A DNA stretch of 64,000 bases from Odobenus rosmarus divergens (lineage: Eukaryota; Chordata; Mammalia; Carnivora; Odobenidae), in assembly GCF_000321225.1 (NCBI RefSeq), contig NW_004450322.1, forward strand, positions 574,079 through 638,078. The letters run 5' to 3'. Shown piece after piece: positions 31,030 to 42,083 of the stretch. The notes below the pieces were generated by a model. That model was not told the origin of the DNA. It made no database searches and saw only the letters and a program-made list of their open reading frames with translations. The translations under genes were made by a program, and so were the position numbers. Position 1 is the stretch's first letter; each line of letters begins with the position of its first letter.

Positions 31030-31478
31030 AGCCTGCCTACTGTCAGTGCATATACAGGGTTTCTCTCCTGTATGAATTCGCCAATGCAACCTGAGTATTG
31101 ACAGATGGGTGAAAGCTTCTCATATTGCACTCACAGGGTTTTTTCCAAGAATGAATAATCTGATGTGCAAAGAAGTGTGACTTCTGAGTGAAGACCTTCC
31201 CACATTCAGTGCATACATAAGCTATCTTCCCAATAAGAAATTTTAGAAGAGAAACATGTTCTTGCTTATGGCTGAGTACTTTACCACATTGATTAGGTTC
31301 ACAGAATTTCTCACCTGTATGAGAATTAGTACAGTTAGTATAGGAAAAACTGAGTAAAATTTTATGAATTAAGTGTGGGCTCATTGAATTATTTTTCCAA
31401 GTACTTATATTCCTAGTATCTCTTCTTATTCAATGTGTTCTTATTGATGAAAGCAACATGACTCAAAAGTCTATTTTA

Positions 31479-31680
31479 TTTTTTAAAGATTTTATTTATT
31501 TATTTGTCAGAGAGAGAGAGAGAGAGACCACAAAGCAGGGGGAGCTGCAGGCGGAGAGGGAGAAGCAGACTCCCCGCTGAGCAGGGACCCCCCCCCCGAT
31601 GTGGGACTCGATCCCAGGACTCTGGGATCATGACCTGAGCCGAAGGCAGACGCTTCACCGACTGAGCCACCCAGGCGTCC
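31479..31680 (-). mobile_element. SINEC: Can-SINE, antisense, with target-site duplication
   Basis: It is flanked by CTCAAAAGTCTATTTTA at 31462-31478 and 31681-31697. It includes a C9-like run at 31588-31596. Confidence 0.94.
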
Positions 31681-31954
31681 CTCAAAAGTCTATTTTAGTT
31701 GTCTTTATATTTCTCTATCTGGTCATCATCTTACTACAGTTTTTATTAATAATGGAAACAATGAATAGTTCCTCTTGAATTCATCCCCTATCTCATTGTG
31801 AAATAAACTTTTATGGAAATTCTCTCTTATAGAGTTTGAATCCTACACTTCCCTCCTAAAAAAGGAAAGAAGAACAAGAAATTGAAACATAGAATAATTA
31901 ACCAAATATAGATGAGCTACATGTAACTGATCCAGGTTGGACAGTGGGACATCA

Positions 31955-31955
<1 letters not shown>

Positions 31956-31987
<32 letters not shown>

Positions 31988-31990
31988 ATA
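31956..31990. repeat. (GAT)n microsatellite
   Basis: About eleven perfect GAT units. Confidence 0.95.
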
Positions 31991-32029
31991 GTCATAGGAA
32001 ATACTCCTATGGTTCTTGCTATATGCTAT

Positions 32030-32245
32030 GTACTCATATAGCACTTAGGACCTGCCAGGCACTGTTCAAAGTGATGCATATGTACACACACACATACGTA
32101 CATACCTTTAAACTCATTTAATCCTCACAGTAATCATCTATGTTAGATACTATTATACATGTTTTTAGAAGAAACTAAAGCTCAAAATGAGTAAATAATT
32201 TTCCCAAGATAACATGGGTAATACATACGAGAGATTAGATTTAAA
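32030..32245 (+). mobile_element. MIR: MIR SINE
   Basis: 'gacctgccaggcactgttcaaagtgatg', 'aaactcatttaatcctcacagtaatc' and 'gaagaaactaaagctcaaaatgagtaaataattttcccaag' follow the MIR consensus in order. A (CA)n run interrupts it. Confidence 0.8.
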
Positions 32246-32259
32246 CTAAGGCTCAGCTT

Positions 32260-32466
32260 GGGCGCCTGGGTGGCTCAGTTGGTTAAGCGACTGCCTTCGG
32301 CTCAGGTCATGATCCTGGAGTCCTGGGATCGAGTCCCACATCGGGCTCCCTGCTCAGCGGGGAGTCTGCTTCTCCCTCTGACCCTCTTCCTTCTCGTGCT
32401 CTCTATCTCTCATTCTCTCTCTCTCAAATAAATAAATAAAATCTTTTTAAAAATAAATAAATAAAT
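32260..32466 (+). mobile_element. SINEC: Can-SINE, sense, with target-site duplication
   Basis: It is flanked by AAACTAAGGCTCAGCTT on both sides and sits at the end of the MIR. Confidence 0.94.
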
Positions 32467-32686
32467 AAACTAAGGCTCAGCTTTACCCTAAGTAATACAT
32501 CAAGTTACCTGGAAAGGGAAATAACTAACATTTCAATGATTTGTGTAGAAGATGAAATATAGTAGGACTTTAATATTAATAGAATTAATAAATTATACTA
32601 TTATCCAATTCTACCAAATTTCTAGATACTGAGCATGACTGGATCACAAAATCCAGTTTTGTTTTCCTCTTTTAAAAAGTCAGGCT

Positions 32687-32711
32687 GGGGGCGCCTGGGT
32701 GGCTCAGTTGG
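32687..32711 (+). mobile_element. SINEC: 25-bp 5' stub of a Can-SINE with target-site duplication
   Basis: Only GGGGGCGCCTGGGTGGCTCAG-TTGG remains, flanked by TTAAAAAGTCAGGCT at 32672-32686 and TTAAAAAGTCAAGCT at 32712-32726. It lacks body and A-tail. Confidence 0.88.
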
Positions 32712-33106
32712 TTAAAAAGTCAAGCTAAAATGCTGGAATCCAGAACTTTGTCTTGTCCCCCAAATTTCACTGTTGTTTCACTCTTATGTTGTACTTTTTA
32801 TATCCCCAAGCTTCTTTTCCTTTATTTTATAGATCTTAAGCATACCGATTCATATGCATGGATTGGGAACTTTTTCCAACTTTTCACTACATTTAAAAAC
32901 TTACTAGAGTGGACAATATTTAGTAACTACCAACCTTCAATGTAAAAAACTCATGCCTATGCTGAAAATAAATACGTTTAACACTTTGAGCCCACAGACT
33001 AAAAGCAGCACACAAATGGAGTCATCAGTCTGAAAAAAAAAATAGCTATGAATGTGAGTTTGCATTCTACTGGGTAATGAACACTTCTTTAAAAAATCCA
33101 GTTTAT

Positions 33107-33313
33107 GGGGCACCTGGGTGGCTCAGTCGTTTAAGCGTCTGCCTCCGGCTCAGGTCGTGATCCCAGGGTCCTGGGATCCAGTCCCGCCTCAGGTTCCCTG
33201 CTCAGCAGAGAAACTCTTCTCCCTCTCCCTCTGCCCACCCCACCCCCACTCTTGCTCCAGCTCTCTCTCACTCCCCCATCTCAAATAAATGAATAAAATC
33301 TTTTAAAAAATTT
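33107..33313 (+). mobile_element. SINEC: Can-SINE, sense
   Basis: A complete element flanked by AAAAATCCAGTTTAT on both sides. Confidence 0.94.
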
Positions 33314-33315
33314 AA

Positions 33316-33788
33316 AAATCCAGTTTATTCCCAAATCCAATAATTATTCATACTCTTCTTCCATTAATCTTGCCTTTTCTGCTCCTTTGTGCCAATTCAA
33401 ATTGTATGTATGATTCATAGATCATTTAAGAGTCCTATACTCTGAAAATTAACTCACAACCTCACCACACCTCTAGGAAGGCATTATTTTCTCTGAATTT
33501 TAAAAGCAGACACTATCTACGCTATCCACTTTAGGAGTTGGTCACTTTACTGGAATAATTAGTCAACAAAGGCTAAATTCTTTTTTGTTTTCAAGCCATG
33601 GTTTCCCTTACCACTAATAATCTGTTTCTTTGAATTCTTTTTGACACACTTAAAAAACATGCACTGAAACAAAACACTCTGGTTTGCCTATCTCCACAAA
33701 ACCAATAATTTCAGTACTTGAACTGGTTTCTCCATTTTTGTTAGAAAATTTAAGAATAAAATATTGCTATTGCTCTTTTTCTCAAGGA
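33316..33788. other. Unassigned AT-rich sequence
   Basis: No exon or repeat was recognised between the two SINEs. Confidence 0.4.
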
Positions 33789-33789
33789 G

Positions 33790-33970
33790 TTTTTTTAAAG
33801 ATTTTATTTATTTCTTTGTTTGACAGAGAGAGAGAGCACAAATAGAGGGTGCAGCAAAGGGAGAGGGAGAAACAGGCACCCTGCCATGCAGGGAGCCCAA
33901 TTCAGGGCTCGATCCTGCATGACCTGAGCAGAAGGCAGATGCTGCACAAACTGAGCCACCCAGGCACCCC
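33790..33970 (-). mobile_element. SINEC: Can-SINE, antisense, with small deletions
   Basis: 'tttttttaaagattttatttatttctttgtttgacag' to 'actgagccacccaggcacccc'. The middle 'gatcctgcatgacctgagc' lacks part of the usual box. Confidence 0.9.
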
Positions 33971-34934
33971 TTATTCTTAAGGATTTAAAAAAGGATCTAG
34001 GAAAGAAATGATCATATACCACACGGTTTAAAAACATATTCTTTGTATATGAGTATTTCCAGAAGGATACTCAAGAAATGATCAACACTGGTGGTCCCTC
34101 GGGAAGGGAACTGGGGACAAAGGTGGGAATGAGATTTTTCACTGTGAGCTCTTTCACACTTTCGGAATTTCAAACCTTGTGAATGTATTACCTCTACAAA
34201 AATTTTAAATTAAAAAATAAAGGGGGAAAATTTCTATTTGTTCTGAGTTTCTATGGGATGGGGATGAAGAAAGGAAAAGAATATTAGATGCTAGATTAAT
34301 TAAGAATTTGTTCTATAGAACAGGTGAAACCTGCATCTAAATAATAGTCAATAGCCTAGATGCAGAAAGGAATTTTACACGTAGGAAACATTAAGAAAAC
34401 GGAAGTCAAGCAAAAGTTATGGAAGATACATAGATATAAGGTTAAACTGGAAATATGTGGCCTGTTATCACTGAGAGGAGAATTTAATTATGTGCTACAT
34501 AACAAGGAGTAACTGCAATTTTATTTCATAAAGCAAGCACAAGATAAACGTTATGGCTCAGATAATGAAATGTGTCAACTGTGCCTAAAATGAGTTTGTT
34601 AAAAACTGGAATTAGATAATTCCACAAAGAACAGAATAATCCAAACATGATAAAATATAAACTTGGTTTAAGGTGACATAGATGGGACTTGAAAAGGAAG
34701 GACATTTAAATAGCACTTTCAGAAAGAGAAAAAAGGGTAGGAATTTCAGAGTCCAGAATTTATAAGGGGAGAAAATTTTCTGGTTTGGGCAATGATGATT
34801 CCAGTTACTATACTGAGAATGAGAGAATTGAATAGTTATGAGAAATGTCCTTTTACATAGGTAAATATGGTACTACCATACAGTTGTAATGCAAGGAGAA
34901 AAGATATTACTATATGAGTCAATAGAATAGGGAA
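33971..34934. other. Unassigned AT-rich sequence with old L1-like trace
   Basis: 'gaatgtattacctctacaaaaattttaaatt' near 34178-34210 resembles an old L1 3' end. The rest is unassigned and no gene was seen. Confidence 0.4.
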
Positions 34935-36382
34935 CTAGACTCCTTGGAAAGATGGTGGAGTAGGGGGATCCCAGATACACCTAGATAATACCCTCATTAC
35001 TGTAAATATCCCAGAAAATGCCCACAAAGACTGACCGAACAGACTCTCCATGGCTATATACAGAGAGCCGCCACATCAAAGAGGGTAGGAAAGGTGGAGA
35101 CATGGTTGGGAGACAAATGGACCTGCGGGACTGTCCCTGGAGGGAGGGACACCATGGGTGCAGAGAGAGGGAGGAGTAAACCCCACACCAGCCACACCAG
35201 GCATGGGAGACCCACACTGGGAAGACAAATACCCATTACATTTGGCTTTGAAAACCTGATGGGCCTGGTTTTGTGAATTTTTACCATCAGTGGGACTTAA
35301 CACCTAGAACTTTAAAAATCAGCAGCTAGGCTCTGGGAGAGCCACAGAGTAAGAGGAAACTGAGTACTCACACTTGAAGAGACAGCACAACAACCAGCCC
35401 CACTGAGATACAGCACAAAAGCAGCAGCTTGAAAAATGCCTGGGTATATGGGAGGACAATTTACTTAATAATCTCAGAATCTGTACTGGAGGGGTAGGGA
35501 TCTTTGGGAAACTTCTCCAAGAGCAAAGGAGCTGGTGGGCACCATTTTCTTCTCCCAACTCCCAGCCTAGATACACAGACACCTGCAGGAACCAATCCAG
35601 TGTGGATACTCTCCACCTAGTTTGCTAACAGCAGACCCTGCACCCATACATTTCTGGGGATCTACCCCCTCCAACCCCCTTGCACTCAGCAGAAGTTTCC
35701 CCAAGTGGCTGCAGGTCCCCTCAGGTGGCAGACCAGTGGGGACCTTGTTGACACTGTGTGCCCCACCCCCACATTCTCCTGTGGACATGGTCTCCAACAT
35801 GCTCTTGGTAGGAGTCCATCCCAAGCTGTGCTGCAAGCCTGGCAGTGTGCAAGCATCCCTGAGAGGGGCCAGCAGAACTCCAAAGTGACTCTTGCCCCAG
35901 GGAGAGAGGAAAATAATCACAAACACCAGTTGAGCGGCAACATCAGCAGTGTCCTGGGGCAGATATCTGGTCTGACTGCAGGCCCTGTCAACCAATGAAA
36001 GCCTCTCAGAGGGCAACACAGAGAAAGTGTCCTCCAGTGTCCTGTGCTACTGCAGCTTTGGGAAACACCTGGTCTGACTCAACTCAAGCCCAAGACAGCC
36101 CCGGACTGGCCCACTAATAACACAGGGACCAACCCTTCCCCTAACAGACAAAGAGAGCCACTGCAGGTAACTGGACTGAAGGTAAATGCAGCTCAGCCAC
36201 AAGAGCAGAGCACACACAACACACATAGGAAATACCCCTGAAGCGCCAGGTTCTGGTGAACAGGGGACATTGCACTGCAGGGCACTACAGGACCTCTTCT
36301 TCATTAGGCCACTATTTTCAAGAGCAGAGCCGTAGCAGATTTTCCTAACATGTAGAGAAACAGACACTGAGAATTACACAAC

Positions 36383-36768
36383 ATGAGGAGACAGAGGAAT
36401 ATGTCCCAAATGAAAGAACAGAACAAAATCACAGCAAGAGAGCTAAACAAAACAGAGATAAGAAATATGCCTGATAGAGAATTTAAAGTAATGGGCATAA
36501 AGATACTCCCTGGACTTGAGAAAAGAGTGGAGGCACTTGGCAAGACTTTCAACAAAGAGATGTAAAACATAAAAAAGAACCAATCAGAGATGAAGAACTT
36601 AATAACCAAAATTAAAAATACATGAGAGGGAATAAATAGTAGACTAGAGGAAGCAGAAAACAGATCAGCAACCTGGAGGACAGAGTAATGGAAAGCAATC
36701 AAGCTAAACAGGAGAGAGAAAAAAGAATAACAAAAATGAAAATAAGTTAAGAGAACTCAGTGACATGC
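36383..36768 (+). pseudogene. L1 ORF1 N-terminal remnant
   Basis: The frame from 36383 encodes an L1 ORF1-like start (QMKEQNKITARELNKTEI, then REFKVMGIKI) with the coiled-coil character of the ORF1 RNA-binding protein. It is cut short by stops and by the deletion junction near 36768. Confidence 0.75.
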
Positions 36769-37787
36769 TAATCACAATGAATGGATCAACCAAGAAGTAA
36801 AAAAGGAAATTAAAAAAATATGGAGACAAATGAAAATGAAAACACAATGGTCCAAAAATCTTTGGGATGCAGCAAAAGCTGTTCTCAGAGGGAAATTTAT
36901 AGCGATACAGGCCTAACTCAAGAAGCAAGAAAAATCTCAAATAAACAGCCTAACCTTACACCGAAAGGAATTAGAAAAAGAAGAACAAAGAAAACCCAAA
37001 ACCAGTAGAAGGAAGGAAATAATAAAGACTAGAGCAGAAATAAACAAAATAGAAACTAAAAAAGCAATAGAACAGGTCAATGAAACCAGGAGCTGATTCC
37101 TTGAAAAGATTAACAAAATTGATAAACTTTTAGCCAGACTCATAAAAAAGAGAGGGGGGACTCAAACAAAATCACAAGTGAAAGAGGAGAAATAACAATG
37201 AACACCACAGGAATACAAAGGATTATAGGAAAATATTATGAAAAATTATATGCCAACAAATTGGACAACCTAGGAGAAATATAGATAAATTCCTAGAAAT
37301 CTATAGCCTCCTAAAACTGAATCGGGAAGAAATAGAAAATTTGAACAGACCAATAACCAGCAATGAAATTGAATCAGTAATCAAAAAACTTCTCACAAAC
37401 AGAAGTCTAGGTCCAGATGGTTTCACAGGTGAGTTCTACCAAACATATGAAAAAGAGCTAATACACATACTTCTCAAACTATTCCAAAAAATAGAAAAGG
37501 TCGGAAAACTTCCAAATTCGTTCTTTGAGGCCAGCATTACCCTGATACCAAAACCTGATAAAGATATTACAAAAAAGGAGAACTACAAGGCAATATTTCT
37601 GATAAACATACTTGCAAAAATCCTCAACAAAATACTAGCAAACTGAGTCCAACGATACATTTAAAAAAATCACCCACCATGATCAAGTGGGATTTATTCC
37701 TGGTTTGCAAGGATGGTTCAATATTTGCAAATCAATCAACATGATACACCACATTAACAAAGGAATGGATAAGAACCATATGATCCG

Positions 37788-37974
37788 AGGCACCTGGATG
37801 GCTCAGTCAGTTAAGCCTTGGGCTCAGGTCATGGTCCCAGCATCCTGGGACTGAGCCCCACATTGGGCTCTCTGCTCAGCAGAGAGCCTGCTTCTCCCTC
37901 CCCCACGGCCTGCCGCTCCCCCAGCTTGTACTCTCTCTCTCCTTCTCTCTCATGTAAATAAAATCTTTTAAAAA
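37788..37974 (+). mobile_element. SINEC: Can-SINE inside L1 ORF2
   Basis: It is flanked by AAGAACCATATGA copies (37771-37783 and 37975-37987) and interrupts the RT domain. Confidence 0.93.
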
Positions 37975-39158
37975 AGAACCATATGAGCCTCTCAATAGAT
38001 GCAGAAAAAGCATGTGACAAAGTACAAGCATCCATTCTTGATAAAACCCTCAATAAAGTAGGGGTAGAGGGAACATACCTCAACATCATAAAGGCCATAT
38101 ATGAAAGACCCACAGCTAATATCATCTTCAATGGGGGAAAATGAGAGCTTTTCCTCTACAGTCAGGAACACGACAGGGATGTCCACGCTCTCCACTGTTA
38201 TTTAACATAGTAATGGAAATCCTAGCCTCAGCAATCAGACAACAAAAAGAAATAAATGGCATCCAAATCAGTAAGGAAGAAGTCAGACTTTCACCATTTG
38301 CAGATGACATGATACTCTGTGGAAAACATGAAAGACTCCACCAAAAAATTACTAGAATTGATACACATATTTAGTAAGGTTGCAGTAGACAAAGTCAATA
38401 TACAGAAATATGTTACATTTCTATACACCAATAATGAAGCAGCAAGAAGTGAAATTAAGGAATCGATCCCAGTTACAATTGCACCAAATAATCGTTAAGA
38501 TACCTAAGAATAAACCTAATCAAAGAGTAAAAAGATCTGTACTCTGAAAGCAATAAAACACTTATGAAAGAAACTGAATGAGACACAAAGAAATGGAAAG
38601 ACATTCCATGCTCATGGATTGGAAGAACAAACATTATTAAAATGTCTGTACTACCCAAGGCAATCTACACATTTAATGCAATCCCCATCAAAATACCAAT
38701 AGCATTTTTCACAGAGCTAGAACAATCCTAAAATTTGTATGGAACCAGAAAAGACACCGAATAGCCAAAGTAGTGTTGAAAAAGAAAACCAAAACTGGAG
38801 GCATCACAATTCTGTACTTCAAGCTCTATCACAAAGCTATAATCATCAAGACAGTATGGTACTGGCACAAAACCAGACACATAGACGAATGGAATAGAAT
38901 AGAGAACCCAGAAATTGATCCACAACCAAATGGTCAACTAATCTTCGACAAAGCAGGAAAGCATATCCAATGGAAAATAGACAGTCTCTTCAACAAATGG
39001 TGTTGGGAAAACTGGACAGCAACGTGCAAAAGAATGAAACTGGACCCTTTTCTTACAACATACACAAAATAAATTCAAAACGAATGAAAGACCTAAATGT
39101 GAGACAGGAATCAGTCAAAATCCTGGAGGAGAACACAGGCAGCAACCTCTTCTTGGTT

Positions 39159-39222
39159 GGTTCTTGTCCTTTCTTTTATTAATGTGATGTATCACGTTGA
39201 TTGATTTGCGAATGTTGAACCA
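39159..39222 (-). repeat. 64-bp inverted L1 patch inside L1
   Basis: The reverse complement of 39159-39222 matches 37714-37777 of the same element over 64 bases with about eight mismatches by eye. It replaces the expected ORF2 text between 'caacctcttc' and 'tcaagataaaaaacttctgcacagc'. Confidence 0.92.
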
Positions 39223-39574
39223 TCAAGATAAAAAACTTCTGCACAGCAAAGGAAACAGTCAACAAAAATAAAAGGCAACCTATGGAATGGGAGAAGATAT
39301 TTGCAAATGACATATCACATAAAGAGCTAGTATTCAGGATCTATGAAGAACTTATCAAACTCAACACCCGAAACACAAATAATCCAGTCAAGACATGGGC
39401 AGAAGACATGAACAGACATTTCTCCAAAGAAGACATACAAATGGCCAACAGACACATGAAAAAATGTTTAACATCGCTCGGCATCAGGGAAATACAAACC
39501 AAAACAGGGACATGTATGGAACTGTTGAATTACTATCTTATACTGTTAACTAAATGGAATTAAAATTAAAACTT

Positions 39575-39704
39575 CTATTTTATTTTTTAAAGATTTTATT
39601 TATTTATTTGAGAGACAGAGAGCATGAGAGAGACAGAGAGCACGAGCAGGGCGGGGGGGGCAGAGGGAGAAGGAGAAGCAGACTCCCCAGCCACCCAGGC
39701 ACCC
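39575..39704 (-). mobile_element. SINEC: Can-SINE with internal deletion, antisense
   Basis: It is flanked by TAAAATTAAAACTT on both sides. The element jumps from 'gaagcagactcccc' straight to 'agccacccaggcaccc', missing the tRNA-like middle. Confidence 0.92.
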
Positions 39705-39833
39705 TAAAATTAAAACTTAAAAAAAAATACATGAATCAAAACCTGATAGAATTTGCAAGAAGAATTAGGGAAGCCAACATGTATAATTGGAGATTTTAAA
39801 AATATTCTCAATAATTGATAGAAAAATGGCTAG

Positions 39834-40030
39834 AGGGGTGCCTGGGTGGCTCAGTCATTAAGCGTCTGCCTTCGGCTCAGGTCATGATCCCAGGGTCCTG
39901 GGATTGAGCCCCGCATCGGGCTCCCTGCTCGGCGGGAAGCCTGCTTCTCCCTCTCCCACTCCCCCTGCTTGTGTTCCCTCTCTCGCTGTCTCTCTCTCTG
40001 TCAAATAAACAAATAAAATCTTAAAAAAAA
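39834..40030 (+). mobile_element. SINEC: Can-SINE, sense
   Basis: 'ggggtgcctgggtggctcagtcattaagcgtctgcc' to 'aaacaaataaaatcttaaaaaaaa'. It is flanked by GAAAAATGGC copies. Confidence 0.94.
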
Positions 40031-40189
40031 AGAAAAATGGCAAGAAAATGAGTAAAGATATGACACCTGATCAGTACTATTAAATAAGTTAACCTAATTG
40101 TGATAATGGTATTGTAAAACACTGACATATACTGAAGGAAGTAAGAATGAAATATCATTGCAGTGATTTGCTTTAAGAAAAAACCCAGC

Positions 40190-40490
40190 AGTAGTTAATA
40201 AAACAAGATTGGTCATATGCTCATAATTGTTGATAATTATTATACATGGGTGATGGGTATAAAGGGGTTCATTATACTATTTTTATATTTCTGAGTAGCT
40301 TGAATGTTATATACTACACATGGATTAGTTCTGTTTCGGTTTTGCAAGATGAAAAAGTTCTAGAGACTAGTTGCACAACAAACGTGAATATACTTAACAC
40401 TACTGAATGGTGCACTTAGAAATGGTTAAGATGGCAAAGTTTATGGTATGTGTTTTTACCACAACAAAGATAATTAAAAACAGATAAATA
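40190..40490 (+). mobile_element. L1: Old L1 3' end, sense
   Basis: 'gggtgatgggtataaaggggttcattatactatttt', then 'cacaacaaacgtgaatatacttaacactactgaatggtgcacttagaaatggttaagatggcaaa', is the classic 3' UTR of old L1 elements. Confidence 0.75.
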
Positions 40491-40509
40491 AGTAAAAACT
40501 AAAAACTAC

Positions 40510-40701
40510 GGCGCCTGGGTGGCTCAGTTGGTTAAGCGACTGCCTTCGGCTCAGGTCATGATCCTGGAGTCCCGGGATCGAGTCCCGTATCGGGCTCCCT
40601 GCTTGGCAGGGAGTCTGCTTCTCCCTCTCACCCTACCCCCTCTTGTGCTCTCTCTCTCTCTCTGTCTCAAATAAATAAAATAAAATCTTAAAAAAAAAAA
40701 A
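40510..40701 (+). mobile_element. SINEC: Can-SINE, sense
   Basis: A complete element with 'gcgactgccttcggctcagg' and 'gtcccgtatcgggctccctgc'; the flanking repeat is AACTAAAAACT. Confidence 0.94.
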
Positions 40702-41179
40702 AAACTAAAAACTGGACTCCAGGTGCACCCACAGTACTGCTATAGACTTCATATGAAAAGTTATTGGACATAGCAAAAGCTATATTTGTAAGAAAATTTC
40801 CAGTCCTACATGATTGTTATTAAGATGTGAGAAAACCTCAAAATAAATAAGCTGAGAGTACTCAACCTAACCAATTAGAAAAAACCACAAAAATACATTA
40901 ATAAAACCCTCAGGTAGTAATAATCAATGCAAGTAAAGCAAATGCATTATACATGCGTGCGTGTGTGGTGTGTGTGTGTGATATGTACATGGAGAGTATA
41001 AATAAAGTGAAGGGCTGATCCTTTGAAATGATCAGTTACATAAATAAACTAGTAAATCTGATAAAGCAAATAGAAAGAAATGCAGTATTAGGAATGAGGA
41101 GATATTATCAGTAGAGGAGATATTCCATTAAATATTATTTCTGGGAGAATACCATGTGCAACTCTGTAGCAACACTGAA
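40702..41179 (+). other. Old L1-like ORF2 trace and (TG)n
   Basis: A GTGT-rich microsatellite lies at 40955-40980. The following 'gggctgatcctttgaaatgatcag...aaactagtaaatctgataaa' recalls old L1 ORF2. No gene was seen. Confidence 0.45.
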
Positions 41180-41191
41180 ATATGGAGGTGA

Positions 41192-41389
41192 GGGGCACCT
41201 GGGTGGCTCAGTCAGTTAAACGTCTGAGTTCAGCTCGGGCTGAAGGATCTCACAGTCTTGGGATCCAGCCGGAGTTGGGCTCCCTGCTCAGCGGGGAGTC
41301 TGCTTGTGTGGCTCCCTCTGCCCCTCCCCTGGCTTGTGCTCTCTCACTCTCTCTCGCAAATAAATAAGTTCTTTAAAATAAATAAATAG
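41192..41389 (+). mobile_element. SINEC: Can-SINE, sense, with target-site duplication
   Basis: It is flanked by ATATGGAGGTGA at 41180-41191 and 41390-41401. Confidence 0.94.
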
Positions 41390-41688
41390 ATATGGAGGTG
41401 AAAAAGGTGCTTCCACAGCAAAATATAAATTAACAAAATTAATGTGAAAAAAGAAACAAAAGAAACTAAGTGATGGGTGAACAGAAATCAAGAAGTTTGT
41501 ATGTGTATCATTTTAAAAGACTTAGCTCTCTGTACTATTTTGCAATGTCCTGTGAATCTATAATTATTTCAAAGTAAAAATTAAGTACAAAAAAAGACAA
41601 CAGGATGAAATCGACTTAATATGGAGTTTGATTTAACTTTTTTTTTTAAAGAGTATTTCTATACTTTCTAAATAGTTCCAGACTAGGG

Positions 41689-41828
41689 GTTGGCAAATTA
41701 TGGGCTACAGGTCAAATCTGGTCCATACCCCGTATTTGTAAATTAAATTTTATTGGAAAACAATCATGTCCGTTTGTTTACATATTGTCTATGGCTGCCT
41801 TTGTTACAAGTTTGCCAATTCCTGTTTC
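41689..41828. mobile_element. hAT-type DNA transposon fragment (Charlie-like)
   Basis: 'taggggttggcaaattatgggctacaggtcaaatctggtcc', 'ttattggaaaacaatcatgtccgtttgtttacatattgtctatggctgcc' and 'tttgccaattcctg' match a common non-autonomous hAT repeat with inverted ends, internally deleted. Confidence 0.65.
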
Positions 41829-41905
41829 AAACAACAGAAAGAATTGGGAATCTTCCAAATTCATTTTATGAAACATTATAACCTCATCTTAAAAAATATA
41901 GTCTT

Positions 41906-42071
41906 GGGGGCGCCTGGGTGGCTCAGATGGTTAAGCGTCTGCCTTCGGCTCAGGTCATGACCCCAGGGTCCTGGGATCGAGTTCCGCATCGGGAGCCTGC
42001 TTCTCCCTCTGCCTCTCTCTCTCTCTCTCTCTGTCTCCCATGAACAAATAAATAAAATCTTTAAAAAATAT
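41906..42071 (+). mobile_element. SINEC: Can-SINE, sense, first of a tandem pair
   Basis: It starts after AAAATATAGTCTT and is followed by ATATATAGTCTT. About 20 bases of the 'ccctgctcagcggg' region are missing. Confidence 0.93.
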
Positions 42072-42083
42072 ATATATAGTCTT

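Larger units (their letters stand above)
29275..31384 (-). pseudogene. C2H2 zinc-finger gene remnant (ZNF exon), disrupted
   Basis: The minus strand encodes tandem fingers of the Kruppel type (CxxCGKxF...H-x3-H with TGEKP-like linkers), probably DNA-binding in the nucleus when intact. Clear fingers include [24 protein letters not shown] and CGDCGKSF within 30037-30483, CTKCGKFF near 30690 and CTECGKVF near 31210; about a dozen in all. Stops, frameshifts, degenerate cysteines, a Can-SINE (30847-31029) and an L1 tail with inverted duplication (29428-29959) break it. Fingers continue left of the L1 (CNDCGKGC at about 29400-29428). No KRAB exon was seen. I cannot name the parent gene. Confidence 0.85.
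36780..39520 (+). pseudogene. L1 ORF2 remnant, endonuclease missing
   Basis: Fragments include QVNETRS-like text near 37080, the RT domain at 37341-37646 ([21 protein letters not shown]), [20 protein letters not shown] and FADDMILC at 38141-38320, and [14 protein letters not shown] near 38850. Stops, a SINE and an inverted patch break the frame. It is not functional. Confidence 0.88.
34935..39574 (+). mobile_element. L1: L1, sense, 5' end to 3' end, with internal deletions
   Basis: It starts 'gactccttggaaagatggtggagtag' (typical L1 5' end), has a GC-richer 5' UTR to about 36380, an ORF1 start, ORF2 from its middle onward, and a 3' end 'actgttaactaaatggaattaaa'. Around 36768 the text jumps from early ORF1 to mid ORF2, removing the rest of ORF1 and the endonuclease. 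A second deletion near 39510 removes most of the 3' ORF2. A Can-SINE (37788-37974) and an inverted patch (39159-39222) interrupt it. Confidence 0.88.

Noticed and set aside
35567..36019. 150-codon minus-strand frame
   Set aside because: It is antisense to the GC-rich L1 5' UTR.
36304..36702. 132-codon hydrophobic minus-strand frame
   Set aside because: It is antisense to L1 ORF1 sequence; the hydrophobicity is the complement of a Lys/Glu-rich coding strand.
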